Origin: Microbulbifer guangxiensis
GTDB taxonomy: Bacteria; Pseudomonadota; Gammaproteobacteria; Pseudomonadales; Cellvibrionaceae
Reading direction: 5' to 3'
Assembly: GCF_021729075.1 (NCBI RefSeq)
Contig: NZ_JAJSAQ010000006.1
Coordinates: forward strand, 186,001 to 250,000
DNA length: 64,000 bases
The translations under genes were made by a program, and so were the position numbers. Under the pieces are notes generated by a model, which saw only the letters and a program-made list of their open reading frames with translations, was not told the DNA's origin and searched no databases. Below are positions 18,726-29,600 of the stretch, in pieces (position 1 is the first letter of the stretch; every line of letters begins with the position of its first letter).

Positions 18726-20525
18726 GTGAAAAAAAATTCTGATTTATACAAAGATATCGAGCGCGAAATAGATTTGTACCAAAAAGACTACCAATATGAA
18801 ACGATCGACCAGGCCTTTACTTTCTGGTTTATAAATGCTCAATCAACTGATGATCTCGCCGTCTGCGAGAGAGCAATAACTGAGATACACAATGATGGTG
18901 GCGCTGACGCAATATTAATCGACGACTCCGCAGAGACAGTCACCATATTCCAGACAAAATTTCGAGCGACAAGAAATAAGTTACGTTCTGAGAAAAAAGA
19001 TGATGTTTTAGGGTTCTTTGATATCGAGAATGAGCTATTTCAGCAGGATGACGACGACTTCAGAGAGTGGCTAAAACCCTTGTCAAACCGCTCAAAAAAA
19101 TTATTAAAAGATGCTAGAAATCGCGTGACCACCAAGAAATATAAATTAATATTGGTTTATGTGACAACTGCCAACGTATCAAGCGCGATATTGGCTGCAG
19201 TTAGCAGGAGAAAAAAGAATAAACAAGGATGCAAAATAGAGCGAATGGTCTATACGCATGAAGATATCACCAGAATCTATCAGGATTTTGTGACTGGAGT
19301 TGCTCCCCCCGTCCCAGAAGTAGAGCTAAAGCTCGATCATCAGCCTAGAGTACTGAACCGAGGCAATCTACATCGAACCGACAACAAGAATAATAGGGAC
19401 ACCTATGTTGTAGTAATATCAGGAAGAGATTTAGGTGAAATTTATAATAAATATGGCAATCGTCTATTTTCAAGGAATGTAAGGGGGTATATTGGTAAAA
19501 ACACTGAAGTATATGCCGCAATCAAGGAAACACTGGACACCGAGCCTGATAACTTTTTCTATTTCAATAATGGTGTAACCATTATTGGAGAAGATGCTTC
19601 ATTCACCTCAAAAGATAAAGAAGATGTCATAAGAATACTTAATCCCCAGGTAGTTAATGGGCAGCAAACAATCCGAGCTCTTAACAACTATCTATCTAGC
19701 GCGGAACGCTCCAGCGTTTTAGTCAGAATAATAAAAGTCACGAGATCAGCACACGAAAAAAAGGAAGACTTAAAGCAGTTCCTCCAAGGACTGGTGGCAG
19801 GAACAAATAGACAAAGCTCTATCACCAATGCCGATCTAGTTTCAAATGATGAAATACAGATAAGATTGGAGAGGGAGCTCAAGAAATACAACTATTTGTA
19901 TATCAGAAAACGTCAAACAATGAAGGAGGCAAGGGAGGGGATTTTATTCACCCCAAAATTCAATATTAAAAAAGAGGATCTCGCCAAAGCTGTTGCAGGC
20001 TGCGAATTGGACCCCACCGTGGCTCGATCTGGCATCAAAGCGCTTTTCAATGAAGTCAATTATCCAGAAGTTTTCCCCCAGAAAGACTCTCTCTATTTTC
20101 TTGTAAGATATTGGACATTCAGGCGCGTGACAGATTGCTCGAAAGGTAGTCCTGAGTGGGGATATGCTAAATGGGTCGTACTTAGCTTTGTTTGGAAAAG
20201 CATAAAGAATTTTGTTGACCTTAAAGAGAATCGCAACGCCTATAGAAAAATCTGTGAAAATAATGATAAAGATATAGAAATTTTTAAGCGTGCAATCAAA
20301 ATGGTATTTACGTCCACAATGGGATACTTTAGAGAGAATCGAGGAAAAGGAACCAGCGCCCAGGATATATCAAATTTTTTCCGATCGAAACAAGGAAGGC
20401 AATTGGAGTTTGCAAAATATTGGAGAACTCTTGACAAATCTCACCATGAAAAATTCAACAAGAATATTAAACATATTTCAAACCGAGTGAAAGAGCTAAA
20501 AAAATCAATGCTGAACAAATATTGA
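18726..20525 (+). CDS. AIPR-family abortive-infection phage-resistance protein
   Basis: A 599-residue protein with a GTG start; GAGAGG lies six bases upstream. The AIPR hallmark is visible near residues 275-320: NFFYFNNGVTIIGEDASF, then NPQVVNGQQTIRALNNY. The N-terminal 200 residues (ADAILIDDSAETVTIFQTKF) look like a PD-(D/E)XK-type region, D...FQTK. AIPR proteins are phage-resistance factors of the abortive type, often acting alone or beside restriction-modification genes. No methylase is adjacent here. About 42% GC, AT-rich codons. Cytoplasmic. It is convergent with the large helicase gene. Confidence 0.85.
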   Translation: MKKNSDLYKDIEREIDLYQKDYQYETIDQAFTFWFINAQSTDDLAVCERAITEIHNDGGADAILIDDSAETVTIFQTKFRATRNKLRSEKKDDVLGFFDIENELFQQDDDDFREWLKPLSNRSKKLLKDARNRVTTKKYKLILVYVTTANVSSAILAAVSRRKKNKQGCKIERMVYTHEDITRIYQDFVTGVAPPVPEVELKLDHQPRVLNRGNLHRTDNKNNRDTYVVVISGRDLGEIYNKYGNRLFSRNVRGYIGKNTEVYAAIKETLDTEPDNFFYFNNGVTIIGEDASFTSKDKEDVIRILNPQVVNGQQTIRALNNYLSSAERSSVLVRIIKVTRSAHEKKEDLKQFLQGLVAGTNRQSSITNADLVSNDEIQIRLERELKKYNYLYIRKRQTMKEAREGILFTPKFNIKKEDLAKAVAGCELDPTVARSGIKALFNEVNYPEVFPQKDSLYFLVRYWTFRRVTDCSKGSPEWGYAKWVVLSFVWKSIKNFVDLKENRNAYRKICENNDKDIEIFKRAIKMVFTSTMGYFRENRGKGTSAQDISNFFRSKQGRQLEFAKYWRTLDKSHHEKFNKNIKHISNRVKELKKSMLNKY

Positions 20526-20810
20526 CAGAAAACGGATCTCATGAAGCTCAAAAATAAATACGCAAATAAATAGATCCCGTTTGAATCGACATTATTCTCT
20601 ACGACCACAACCACTTGTGTAAATTAACTCCAAAATTAGAGACAACTCAATTCTTATTATGATGTAAAACCGTAATCATCTAATAAGAAGGTCACCCCAA
20701 CAGTTGATATCTAATTCTATGTTGGAAAGTAGCTTCCTATGCTCCTTGACTTTCACTATTCTCTTCGGCCGATTAATTCACCGAAGTAACTACCCGGCTT
20801 TTAGTTAAGC
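20526..20810. other. Convergent intergenic region, no gene seen
   Basis: AT-rich spacer between AIPR (plus) and the large helicase (minus). No clear terminator or ORF. Confidence 0.5.
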
Positions 20811-23800
20811 TCAAACATAGGGAAATTTCATACTTAGGACCTCCTGCAGCTTCTCACCTAGCTCGTGTGTTAAGAGGCCAAGACCAAAGAATCTGAGTAC
20901 TGCATGCATATGTTCGGGCGAGCCATATCGCAATTCATTGGAAACCAGCCCATTGGCTACACGCAGGATCTCACTTGGCGGGATCTCATCAAAATTTCTT
21001 GATCCTTTGTCCCGCACAGATACTGGTTCGGAGCCCTTTTCTCGAACGATTGTATAAAGAAGACCACCCTTACCCCATTCGTCTTCCTTCAGAACATGAC
21101 CACTGTTCACAAGACGCTGAAGCGCCTTGTTCATTATCTTTCTAGCCGCAATTGATAACCGCATAGCTTCAAAATTTTGAAGATAAATCTCATATGCGCG
21201 TTTAGCCAACATCGGGCCTTCCACGCGTATAATCTCCATTAGGCCTTCCGCAACTTTCTCTACATCAACGTTTGCACTACGAGGGTCAGCGCTTAAAGAG
21301 CCTCTGTATTCTCGGTACGGATGCGTAGCTGCGGAGCCGCCCTGGTCACTAGCATCTACTACCAGCTCATCAGGATTGACATATTCCCGTGTTGACTTTG
21401 AGCTCCCACCATGCACGCTGCGTACATGTGGGGATAGATCTTCAGGGCCATTCAAAGAATTTAGAGAGTCTGACTTTTTCGTCAATTCCGCCGATTCCGC
21501 CGATTGCGCCGATTGCGCCGATTGCGCCGTTTCCGCCGTTTCCGCCGTTTCCGCCGTTTCCGCCGCTTCCGCTGTTTCCGCTGTTTCCGCCGTTTCCGCC
21601 GTTTCCGCCGTTTCTGCCGCTTCCAGAGTTTTCGAAGTTTCTGAGGTCCCCGGAGAGTCCAGAGTACCAGGGGAACCAGACGGATCTCCTATTTTACGAT
21701 CTACAGGTTTACGACTCAGATTCTTGGGCTCTTTGGTCCCTGCATTCTCAACTACTCCCAGCCCACTTGCTTCTAATCGATCAGCAGGAGGCGGTGGCGT
21801 CGCAGCAGTTGAATCAAGGCCTCCAGGTCGAATGCCAAGCCTATCTAACTCATCCCAGACTACCTGCATGGCAGTTTCTGGGTCGCGATAAAAATCACCA
21901 CCCCTAATGCGAACAAACTGCCAGCCAGCACGTTCAAGGTCACGCTGACGAGCCATATCTTGCTCGTAACGGTCCGGTCCATGCCATTGATCACCATCAC
22001 ACTCTACAGCCAACCTGCCCTGCATACCCTCAACAACTAAGTCAATTCGATAACGATGATTTGTTGGATTACCCACACAAACCTGGGTCCGAACAAAAAA
22101 ACCCCTTGCTGTAATGAGCTGGTAAACAGAACGTTCAAACTCTGAATCAAAACGTTGTCCAGGCTCTGGTGTAGTCTCCCTTTTTGGCTCTAGCATATAT
22201 TTAAGCAAACGATAACGCATACACTGCGTACTAAGCACATCCAATGTTGCAGTATGGAATAACCATAATTGGTCCTGAGCCCTGCTTACTGCGACATTAA
22301 ATCTCTGTCGCGCCGAACTTGTTGAAAGGACACCGATTCTAGATTCCCCTGGCGCCGCTACCATACTGAGGAATATGATATTGCGCTCATCGCCCTGAAA
22401 TGCGTAGGCATCACCACATATCAGTTGACGCTCCTCGATTTCCTCTGGCTCTAATTTCTCAAGCATTATCTTTTCAATTAGCTTTGCCTGCGTCTCACCT
22501 TGAAGACTGATAACACCCATGGTCTTCCCTTGGTAGCGGGGATCTGAAATACAGCCAATTATTTGCGCAACCACGGCTTCGGCTTCTGGAACATTCTGGG
22601 CATGCTGCGAGCCTCCACTACGGTAACCATCGGGAACATGGCGCAATACAAGGGGTTCTAGCCGATTTGCGGGGTATGCTCGCATAGGATCAAGCGGCGT
22701 CCCATTACTCGCATAACAAAGATCGTTAGAAAACTGGATAATTTCTGGCATACACCGGAAATGCTCTCGGAGCACGATATTTTGACTAAATCGAATTTTC
22801 GCATTCGCATATAGACTACTTTGTGGCGAGAGTGCGTGATGGTGGGGGATACCTTCTAAATAATGCTCTTGAATCCCAACAATTGCATCATCAGAAATAC
22901 CGATTCCATAAGGACTAATTTGCTGATCATCGCCAACCACAACCATTTTCTTAGCTATATAGAAAAGAAATAGGCTCTCAATACCTAGCTGACTAGCCTC
23001 ATCGACAATAACAAGGTCGTAACGACCTGGAGTTGGATCTGTCATTTCTGCGACTAGGTAACGAGGCATCACCCAGATTGGAATAGCATCACGGCAAGCA
23101 TTCATATATTGTCTTGCTTGACTTCTCAGACGTGCCATTTTTGCTGACTTTCCGGTGCCTTTACCCATGGCTTTGACGGCTTCGCGCCAGCTCCTTAATG
23201 CCGCAGATTCTTTCGGCGTAAGACGATTGAAAAAATGCGCCCAGGCACGAAGACTAGCAACTTCTGCGATCAACTCTCCCAAACTCGACTCTATATTTTG
23301 CCGTCGCATCCAGAGTTTTTGCTGATAACCAAGATTCGATCGCTTCTCTAGCCAATTATTTGCTAATGCCCAATTCCAAGCTGAAACCCAATCGGATAGC
23401 CGATTTCTCCAATCGATGTCATCGATGCTCTTAGAAATCTCGTCGAGCAGGTAGGGTGCAAACTCCCTCAATCGGCATTCAATACTTTCCCGAATTTTCT
23501 GCTCTTCTCGGAGACGTTCAATTTTTGTAACTTGGGAATAGCAACAACTGTAAGCAGTAATATCCCTTAGCTGAACCGCCTGCAAAATTTCAGATGTCAC
23601 TTCATGCGCATCATGAAGATCTACAATAGACATGAGCATCTTGGCACAGCTGTTAACCTCCTCTTTAGCAGCAGTATAGTCAGACTCTTTTTCGGCTATA
23701 TCGATCAACTCTATCCATTTAGTGGCTTCACCACTTATCCAATCAGGCTCTGGGATACGATGCACTAAAGAAGCCATTCTATGTGCGGTGTCTTGACAAC

Positions 23801-26255
23801 TTGTCGCTAGGGCAATGCAACCTGAGAGGTCAGCACACTGCTCTTCAAGATCGGCGAGCAGAAGATCTCGATTGACATTTGGCGAGAGGGGCCCCAACTG
23901 CGACCATATAGACTGAAGCTCAGTTAAAATGCTGCGCAGTCTCAGCTCATTACACAAAGACTGTAACTGCTCAATACTTTCAGCCCCACTACCCTGAACC
24001 AGGACATCAGTCTTGAGATAAAGCAGGGGCTTGAGTACAGAAGGAGTGATAAAGCCAAAACGATTCCACCCCCCCCCCTTCTTTAGATATTCGATCGCTT
24101 TCTGAGAATCTGCCTTGCATTTAACCTCATTTACGTTTGGGGGAAGAAAAATTTCAATTCCGGCAAGGCCAGCACTTAACTCGCGTGCCTCCGAGAGGAG
24201 CTCCTTTGTGCGAAGCTGCATTGCCTCCCAACGAGCAAACCTACCAGAGAACAAATCCTTAAAGACCCGTTCTAACCATTCAGGCGATGAGCGAACTAGT
24301 GAGGCACGATTTTCCTCTAAAACTCTAAGCCTCTCACGTAGCGATATTCTCTTTTCTTGAGAAAGCATACGGATCCCTAAATATGCAGGGTGAGAGCGCA
24401 TGGATTTCTGCTCATCAATATTTTTCAGTGCTGTTGCTTCGGCGGCAACCATCTTGGAAAAAACTGAAGGTTCTGGAAGATCTGAAGATTCCGGTAGCCT
24501 TTTGTGCCCTTCGGAAATATCGTCTGCTTTATAGCGTGTTAAAATATCAAACCACGTTAATATTTCTTCGCCATTTATAGGGGGCTGTACACTGGCGTCA
24601 AAGGGTATCCGGAGCCAATCAAACTTATTTGATTCTCGAGAGACTCGCTCCGCGATAGCTGATGCTGTACCTTGATATTCCCCATTGGCAATTTGGTGAG
24701 GACAAGTTTCATCTTCACGCAGACTGCGGATCTCATTATCGATCTCAGCCAGTTTTCTTCGTTGGATGTCGATTTCGGCATCAATCTCTGCAATTCTTGG
24801 CGAATAGGAACCTGGCGTATATGCAGCTTGTCGGGTAGTGATTCCCTGAACTGCCGCATTCAATTCTGCAAAAGCATCACCACCCTGACCTAAGAGGCTA
24901 ACGCATAGTGGCTGAATATCTTCCGGCAACTTCCCTTTTAGCACCTGCAGAGCACGTGCGGTTTCAGCAGTGATAAGAACTCGCTTGCCGGATGCCAAGA
25001 GATGGCAGATCAGATTGGCAATGGTATGGCTTTTTCCTGTCCCTGGTGGGCCTTGGACGAGCACACCACGCTGACGATCTATGGCTCTTACAATTTCTCT
25101 CTGTTCTTTGTTTGCAGGGAGTGGAAAATAGATCTCTTGACTCTTAACACCTTCAGCAACAGTCGAGTCTAAGATTTCACCATCTGGAGTACGTTGATCC
25201 TGAGGAGGATCCCCGATATCTTCAATCAGGCCAAGCCAACCTTCGGGCACGTCTTCCGGCTGATGAGAAAGATAGTCAATCATCTCGTCATAAATACGAA
25301 TCATCCCCGTTTGATTACGCTTACGTAGAATCAGGGCAGGAGCAAAGCTAATCACAGGTTTTTTGGGGTGAGAAGAAAGGCAGCGCAAATCATCCGACCA
25401 AATTGCATCTGCATTTAATGCACCAGCCCAATGCTTTAATGCACCATACATCAGTGCTTTGTCCCAGATTTCGTCACCCATACTATCGAGCTGTAGCTTT
25501 ACAGCATTATATTGCGAGCGATCTGGACGGATTTCTGCTTCGAGCATATCGTCTTCAATTTTTACTCGAGCTCCATCACCCGGCGGGACTAGTCTTATCA
25601 CGCCTCTACTTGCTTCGAATTTCAATTCTACGCTCGCCGTTACTACATGACGGCGGATAGGGACCACTTTCGCTCCAACTTGCGCGCCCCAGTCAAGTAG
25701 CCCCAACCCAATAGCTAGCTCAAACAACTCACCCTGCTTTATAATTTGTGTATGCAATCTAAATAGACGAGCGTACAGGTCTTGTATTTTTTGTTTACGC
25801 CGATATTCGCTAGACCAAGCCTCCCATCGTGGACGATATCGATCATAGGCTGCCTGTACTTCCGGATGATCTCTTAGGGAGATTTCAACCAGCTGTGGTG
25901 ACTCATCTACATCCAAATCGGCAGATCCATCGGGTATCCAAATAGTGTTTTTAAGTGCAGGAATCTCTTCACTGGCACGCCTTAGAGCATTAGGTTCAAT
26001 CCAGGGAAGAATTTCTTCTGGGGGGCTGGGTGCTTCATCGAATTTTTGCTTTTTCACCTCGAGCCAGGGTTCGCCAGGATCAAAGCTGTCAAGCCAAGCA
26101 GGGCTACTACAATCCGCTTCTTGTGGCATATCACCAAACCAGATTACTTCTTCGTACTTGGTAACATCACGGACTGTTGTAGTTCGTAAACCAACAAATT
26201 CTTTAAGATATTGCGCTAGTCGCAAAGGGGCTGGGAAGGTTTGCGCCTGATTCAT
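20811..26255 (-). CDS. Giant SF1 helicase with Vsr-like nuclease domain, anti-phage type
   Basis: The product is 1814 residues from ATG 26255. A TTG two codons earlier is possible. The N-terminal about 370 residues are DUF4011-like. Walker A is VQGPPGTGKSHTIANL (about 402) and Walker B is DLVIVDEASQLG (about 1085), with the gamma-phosphate sensor VVVGDDQQISP following. A long helical insert separates them. The C-terminal helicase motif is RQRFNVAVSRAQDQLWLF. A PD-(D/E)XK domain of the Vsr/DUF559 type (about 1375-1475) contains RIDLVVEG, AVECDGDQWH and GWQFVRIRG. An Ala/Glu/Thr repeat linker (about 1545-1592) and a C-terminal helical domain (about 1655-1814) follow. The order matches DUF4011-helicase-Vsr proteins reported as single-gene phage defence. 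Function is inferred from architecture. Confidence 0.8.
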   Translation of the reverse strand: MNQAQTFPAPLRLAQYLKEFVGLRTTTVRDVTKYEEVIWFGDMPQEADCSSPAWLDSFDPGEPWLEVKKQKFDEAPSPPEEILPWIEPNALRRASEEIPALKNTIWIPDGSADLDVDESPQLVEISLRDHPEVQAAYDRYRPRWEAWSSEYRRKQKIQDLYARLFRLHTQIIKQGELFELAIGLGLLDWGAQVGAKVVPIRRHVVTASVELKFEASRGVIRLVPPGDGARVKIEDDMLEAEIRPDRSQYNAVKLQLDSMGDEIWDKALMYGALKHWAGALNADAIWSDDLRCLSSHPKKPVISFAPALILRKRNQTGMIRIYDEMIDYLSHQPEDVPEGWLGLIEDIGDPPQDQRTPDGEILDSTVAEGVKSQEIYFPLPANKEQREIVRAIDRQRGVLVQGPPGTGKSHTIANLICHLLASGKRVLITAETARALQVLKGKLPEDIQPLCVSLLGQGGDAFAELNAAVQGITTRQAAYTPGSYSPRIAEIDAEIDIQRRKLAEIDNEIRSLREDETCPHQIANGEYQGTASAIAERVSRESNKFDWLRIPFDASVQPPINGEEILTWFDILTRYKADDISEGHKRLPESSDLPEPSVFSKMVAAEATALKNIDEQKSMRSHPAYLGIRMLSQEKRISLRERLRVLEENRASLVRSSPEWLERVFKDLFSGRFARWEAMQLRTKELLSEARELSAGLAGIEIFLPPNVNEVKCKADSQKAIEYLKKGGGWNRFGFITPSVLKPLLYLKTDVLVQGSGAESIEQLQSLCNELRLRSILTELQSIWSQLGPLSPNVNRDLLLADLEEQCADLSGCIALATSCQDTAHRMASLVHRIPEPDWISGEATKWIELIDIAEKESDYTAAKEEVNSCAKMLMSIVDLHDAHEVTSEILQAVQLRDITAYSCCYSQVTKIERLREEQKIRESIECRLREFAPYLLDEISKSIDDIDWRNRLSDWVSAWNWALANNWLEKRSNLGYQQKLWMRRQNIESSLGELIAEVASLRAWAHFFNRLTPKESAALRSWREAVKAMGKGTGKSAKMARLRSQARQYMNACRDAIPIWVMPRYLVAEMTDPTPGRYDLVIVDEASQLGIESLFLFYIAKKMVVVGDDQQISPYGIGISDDAIVGIQEHYLEGIPHHHALSPQSSLYANAKIRFSQNIVLREHFRCMPEIIQFSNDLCYASNGTPLDPMRAYPANRLEPLVLRHVPDGYRSGGSQHAQNVPEAEAVVAQIIGCISDPRYQGKTMGVISLQGETQAKLIEKIMLEKLEPEEIEERQLICGDAYAFQGDERNIIFLSMVAAPGESRIGVLSTSSARQRFNVAVSRAQDQLWLFHTATLDVLSTQCMRYRLLKYMLEPKRETTPEPGQRFDSEFERSVYQLITARGFFVRTQVCVGNPTNHRYRIDLVVEGMQGRLAVECDGDQWHGPDRYEQDMARQRDLERAGWQFVRIRGGDFYRDPETAMQVVWDELDRLGIRPGGLDSTAATPPPPADRLEASGLGVVENAGTKEPKNLSRKPVDRKIGDPSGSPGTLDSPGTSETSKTLEAAETAETAETAETAETAEAAETAETAETAETAQSAQSAQSAESAELTKKSDSLNSLNGPEDLSPHVRSVHGGSSKSTREYVNPDELVVDASDQGGSAATHPYREYRGSLSADPRSANVDVEKVAEGLMEIIRVEGPMLAKRAYEIYLQNFEAMRLSIAARKIMNKALQRLVNSGHVLKEDEWGKGGLLYTIVREKGSEPVSVRDKGSRNFDEIPPSEILRVANGLVSNELRYGSPEHMHAVLRFFGLGLLTHELGEKLQEVLSMKFPYV
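21486..21621. repeat. 9-bp tandem repeat inside the helicase gene
   Basis: About 15 units of the type TTCCGCCGT / TTCCGCCGA / TTGCGCCGA. On the coding strand it reads as three-residue units (AET, then AQS/AES). The period is a multiple of three, so slippage would keep the frame and only change linker length. Confidence 0.9.
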
Positions 26256-26622
26256 AACCAATTAGTCTCTAAGTCTTTAATCCGTCAGTAGGCGGATTAG
26301 AAACTGCTATTAATCCAACGAAAAGAACAGCAGATTTCAGCTTCTGGGTCAGCCCCTAGCCAATATCACATGACATAAACGGCTGAAATTAATAAATAGT
26401 CATTTTTGACCATAAATACTGGCCAAATTATGATCAGCTCGATGGTTTTTTGATTACCCGGACTTGTCAAATTTTGAGACTCGCCTCACGCTTCTACAGG
26501 CATTCAATCTACACAAGCATTGTAAATTTGTCATCGGACCAACTTGGTAGCCTAGTCGTTTTGAGGCTAACATTACGGTCCTGGGCTGACCTGATTGGGA
26601 TCCCCACAACGCAATAGTGGCC
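26256..26622. other. Spacer between the helicase and the TM0106 gene, with an inverted repeat
   Basis: About 365 bases upstream of the giant helicase gene, so it should contain that gene's promoter. An inverted repeat, TAATCCG-N8-CGGATTA, lies at 26278-26299, about 25-45 bp before the helicase start, and could be an operator. No ORF is credible. Confidence 0.5.
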
Positions 26623-29600
26623 TCAGTGGGTTCGCGTAATTAACTGCCACAAATTCAGACGCCTCATATCTGCCAGATTGCGAGCAGTGGCCAACCCCAG
26701 CCTTGGACTTGCGACAATAACAACCAGTGTTTCGGCTCGTGAAATCGCTACATTCAGGCGATGCTTGTCCAGTAGAAAAGCGAGGCCCCGCGATGATTCC
26801 TCCGGGTCACTGGCACACATACTGAGAAAGATCACGGGCGCCTCCTGCCCCTGAAACTTGTCAACACTGCCGACCCTGGCCTCTGAGCCGAGAGCCTGCT
26901 GCAGTTTGTTGACCTGGTGGTTATACGGAGCAACAAAGAGAATATCCGCGAGGGCAAGCTCCCTAATACTGCCCTCCTTATCGTAGTAAGTACGGCCAAC
27001 CAGCTCCCTGGCATTTATAGTAATTGCCGCAACCTCTTCGTCGCTAGCCTGTGTATTGCCTTCATGCTCGACCGGCAGGTAGACGACTCCCGCCTCACAA
27101 TCCAGCAGACCGCCATAGTCGCTTGGCACTTCTATCACCTGTCTGGCATTGTCTGGATCCGCCTGCAGCCGCCCACCATAAAAAGCCTCGGAGACCACCT
27201 CATTGACTGCGGGATGCATGCGGTAAGTCGTACCGAGAAACACCCCGAAGCTGTCGTCAATAGTCTCTTTCTCCCCCAGCAGATAGTCGAGCACGGACAG
27301 ACCTGCAAGCCCTGGGTGACTTCCCTGAATGGGCTGGCCCAGCTGCATCTGATCGCCCAGCAAGACAAGATTTTTTGCAGCGCCGCTGATGGCAACCAGA
27401 TTAGCCAGGCTGACTTGTCCTGCCTCATCCACGAACAGGTAATCAAAGCAGCCTTGTAACTCTTCCCGGGCGAAGCCCCAAGCAGTGGTACCAATCACGG
27501 CCCCGGGCTGAATAACCGAATCGAGCTTGTTGTTAGTCGTTACCGAAATTTCCAGCTGTTCTAGTCGCGGATCAGTGTTCTTCGTACAGGCAAACGATGC
27601 TTCCACCCCTTGTTTGCGGCAGTACTCCGCTGTGCCGATCAACAAGTTATTGATGGCCTTGTGACTATTGGAACAAATGCCGACTGTCCTTCCCTGCCGT
27701 ACCAACTCGGAGATGACATGCTTACCGGTGTAGGTCTTGCCTGCGCCCGGGGGCCCCTGAATAGTCAGATAACTGTTCTGCAGATTGGAGACCGCCTGGA
27801 TGATCTGCGCCAGCGGCGAAACTGATGACTTATCATTTACGATCTGAGCGCCGGACGTATGCCCGGCAATCCGTGGCATCGCCCGCGTCAGGAAATCACC
27901 AATAGCGCATTCACTCCATTCGCCGCGCTCATATGCAGCGATCTGGCGGTCCAGCGCTGATTCAATCGGGCCAGGGTTTACATATTCATCCGGTATGAGC
28001 GTGACCGTATTCGGTGGCTCTTGTGTACTGGAAATAACGATCAGTCCTGCCTGCAAATCGCTCGCCGATTTCTCATAGTTCACCCGCACGGGCTTGCCCT
28101 TTTCGCTCTCTTCCCCAGCAAGATAAAAAGTCTTGGCCGCGCCCTTGAACTCCTGACGTGGGTCGAAGCGGTACTCGTAGGCCTGCTTGCGGGCATTGGG
28201 CTTTGGCTTGAATGGTGGACGCTCAGTCCGCTCACAGAGAGCGAGACAATCGATATCATCCACCAACTCCTCGTCGGAGAGCCCGAGACGGTCAAACAGT
28301 CGCCAGAACACGGGCTTGGCCTCACGACGATGAAACTCCAGCAACCAGGCTAGGGTTTCCGTAACTACAGACTGCGGTACTACCGGTGCCACGATCGACT
28401 CGGCAGTCTCTGTGTCCAATTGGCCCTCGTCTTCGCGTTGCTGCTCTGCCTGCGCCAGCAAGCGATCTCGGCGCTGGGTGCGCTCCGTCACTTCCTCGCT
28501 TGGCTCCACCTCCAGAAGCTCGGAAGTGCCGACATACGCGATAGCGTGCGCACGTTGCTCTTCGCGCAGCCAGTCCACCAGCTCCTGGGTCGAGTCGCAG
28601 TCATCGATGTTGTAGTCGCGAATACTGTTCAGAATCTGCGAGGTCTGCCAGGTATCGCCATCGCGCCTCTGGCGCCACTGCTCGTACACCACCACTGAGT
28701 CTCCGCCTGTGCCGACCTCCGTTTGCCGCTTGCTGCGGTAAAGATGCTCGACACTTTTAATGGAATAATTGCGCTCCCCCAGAAGCAGGCCATGACGCAC
28801 AATCTTGTACAGGTCAACAAAAACCTCATTGCGCAGTAGCTGATCCACCTCATGCTCACACACCCCATAGCGCCCCATCAGGCGTCGGCAGGCCGCAATT
28901 TCATAGTTGGCATAATGATAAATATGCATGCGCGGATCCCGCTGCCAACGTTCGTAGACCCAGCGTATAAAGCCCTCAAAGGCGCGCTTCTCCTGCTCGG
29001 CATCATGGGCCCAGAAGTCCCTGAAGCAGCGCACATTATGGTCATCAAAATAGGTCGCGCCCCACAGATACTCGAGCCCCCCCTCCTCCAGTGGAAAGCC
29101 TTCGATATCGAAGAACACGTCCAACGGAGACGCCGGTGGCAATAGGGCGAGACCTAGAGGCTGATTGGCCGGCGGAAAGAGGATCTCGAACTTAGGGGTC
29201 TCACAACCCTCACTGGCCCGCTGTATCCGTGCCTGAGCCTGGAGGCGCAAAAGCACTCCATCGGCAATGCCTGATACGCGGGAAAGGGAGGAATCTGCCA
29301 GCGCCGACAGAGTATATATACCTGCCGCTTGCAACTTATTGACCTGAGCCCGGGTGATATTGGCTATCCGGCTTAGATGATCCTGCTGCTCGAGAACGGA
29401 CTCCGCATAGCCGACCCATCGGCCCCAACTGAAAGAGTCTGCCGGATCGGGCATTGCGTCGACACAGAAGTTTGCCTCCGCCGACAGGAATTGCGCTTTT
29501 TGTGCCTGGTAATAATGGAAGCATTCGCCAATAGGAAAGCTCTGCGGCTCACCGGAACCCGGGGCTACGGATACACACTCCGGCAAGCGTTTTTGCCAGA

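Noticed and set aside
21486-21621. CRISPR-like repeat array
   Set aside because: The unit is 9 bp with no spacers and lies in frame inside a coding gene.
21376-21907. Plus-strand ORFs of about 171 codons with Pro/Phe or Ser/Ala-Val repeats
   Set aside because: They are the antisense readings of the 9-bp tandem array inside the giant helicase gene.
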